5,664 nt of DNA from Oxalobacteraceae bacterium. Lineage in GTDB: Bacteria; Pseudomonadota; Gammaproteobacteria; Burkholderiales; Burkholderiaceae_D. Of the stretch, positions 5,395 to 5,664 are shown one piece after another; the first letter of the stretch is position 1, and every line of letters starts with the position of its first letter. The position numbers were made by a program, and so were the translations under genes. The notes beneath the pieces were generated by a model. The model was given only the letters and a program-made list of their open reading frames with translations. It made no database searches and had not been told where the DNA came from. The DNA is taken from the NCBI GenBank assembly GCA_947446335.1, contig CANFGA010000235.1:1-5664 (forward strand), given 5' to 3'.

Positions 5395-5664
5395 CCCCGA
5401 TGAGCAACGCTGCAAAGCGAAACAAAAAAGGGTCGCCGGAAACGACGATGTTGTAGAGGAGAGGTTGACAAATTAAGCTAAACGCTTCATACTCTTTCTT
5501 CTTCGCGGCAGACAAACAAAACGCTTTGTCAACATGCAGCAGGCAATACCAAACAAGTTCTTTAACAATCAACAGTCGATAAGTGTGGGCGTTTGATGCA
5601 GGTGCAGCAGTTGAGCTTAGGCTCTTCTGTAAAACTAAAAGTATCAAATGCTCACAAAAAGAAA
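5395..5664 (+). other. Leader (5' external transcribed spacer) of a ribosomal RNA operon; 16S gene lies beyond the window
   Basis: The right end matches the leader that precedes 16S rRNA in betaproteobacteria. It has an antitermination boxA at 5556-5566 (AGTTCTTTAAC, followed by A) resembling the enterobacterial TGCTCTTTAACA, then CAGTCGATAAGTGTGGGC, a block I recognise from rRNA leaders of this class. BoxA recruits the NusB/S10 antitermination complex. Downstream, 5589-5598 and 5642-5651 can form a 10-bp stem with two G-U pairs, plausibly part of the RNase III processing region. No mature 16S sequence (such as AGAGTTTGATC) is reached before the window ends, so no rRNA gene is called. Confidence 0.85.
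5465..5493 (+). promoter_or_regulatory. rRNA operon promoter P2 (sigma70)
   Basis: A consensus TTGACA (5465-5470) and CATACT (5488-5493, four of six matches) are spaced by 17 nt, predicting a start near 5500. It lies about 105 bp after P1, the tandem arrangement usual for rRNA operons, and about 55 nt before boxA, so transcripts from both promoters would carry boxA. Confidence 0.65.

Noticed and set aside
5424..5445. Minus-strand GTCG/CGAC hairpin followed by CCTTTTTT, a possible terminator facing cobT
   Set aside because: The stem has only 4 bp with a 7-nt loop and two unpaired C before the U-run; too weak to call. It also lies in the rRNA leader, where no minus-strand transcript is expected.
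5288..5476. Plus-strand open frame of 62 codons with a GTG start and GAGGTG sequences upstream
   Set aside because: It reads straight through rRNA promoter P1 and into P2, and no promoter precedes it. The GAGGTG match is part of the tandem repeat in the cobT leader.

Overview
The window holds six protein-coding genes, all on the minus strand, and all belong to late cobalamin (vitamin B12) biosynthesis or B12/corrinoid uptake. Its right edge is the promoter and leader region of a ribosomal RNA operon on the plus strand. High GC content, the CobS and CobT sequences and the rRNA leader (boxA followed by a GATAAGTGTGGGC block) suggest a betaproteobacterium of the order Burkholderiales, plausibly Oxalobacteraceae. 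That placement rests on recognition, not on a database search.

Read right to left: (1) 5267-5664 is a divergent intergenic region. It carries two tandem sigma70 promoters and the leader of an rRNA operon pointing right, plus the short upstream region of cobT pointing left. (2) 2874-5266 is cobT-cobS-cobC, packed with 0 and 2 nt gaps. It encodes the nucleotide-loop assembly steps: DMB phosphoribosyltransferase, cobalamin synthase and alpha-ribazole phosphatase. A textbook intrinsic terminator hairpin lies inside the first codons of cobS. (3) 2431-2873 has no gene. It holds a minus-strand promoter with a perfect TATAAT, a well-conserved cobalamin riboswitch aptamer, and an apparent translational expression platform with an L5-L13 kissing interaction. 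(4) 1-2430 is btuC-btuD-cobQ, joined by two ATGA stop/start overlaps. It encodes the permease and ATPase of a B12-type ABC importer and adenosylcobyric acid synthase, which is cut off by the window's left edge.

Together the genes import corrinoids (BtuCD), amidate the corrin ring (CobQ) and attach the lower ligand (CobT, CobS, CobC). Only btuC-btuD-cobQ sits directly behind the riboswitch. cobT-cobS-cobC starts upstream of it and seems to use a separate promoter beside the rRNA operon. The substrate-binding protein (BtuF), the outer-membrane receptor (BtuB), the cobinamide kinase (CobU/CobP) and CbiB/CobD are not in this window. I found no mobile element, CRISPR array, tRNA or wholly novel system. 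The best second-look items are the cobT/cobS hairpin, the riboswitch switching logic and the palindrome shared by the cobT and rRNA promoter regions.
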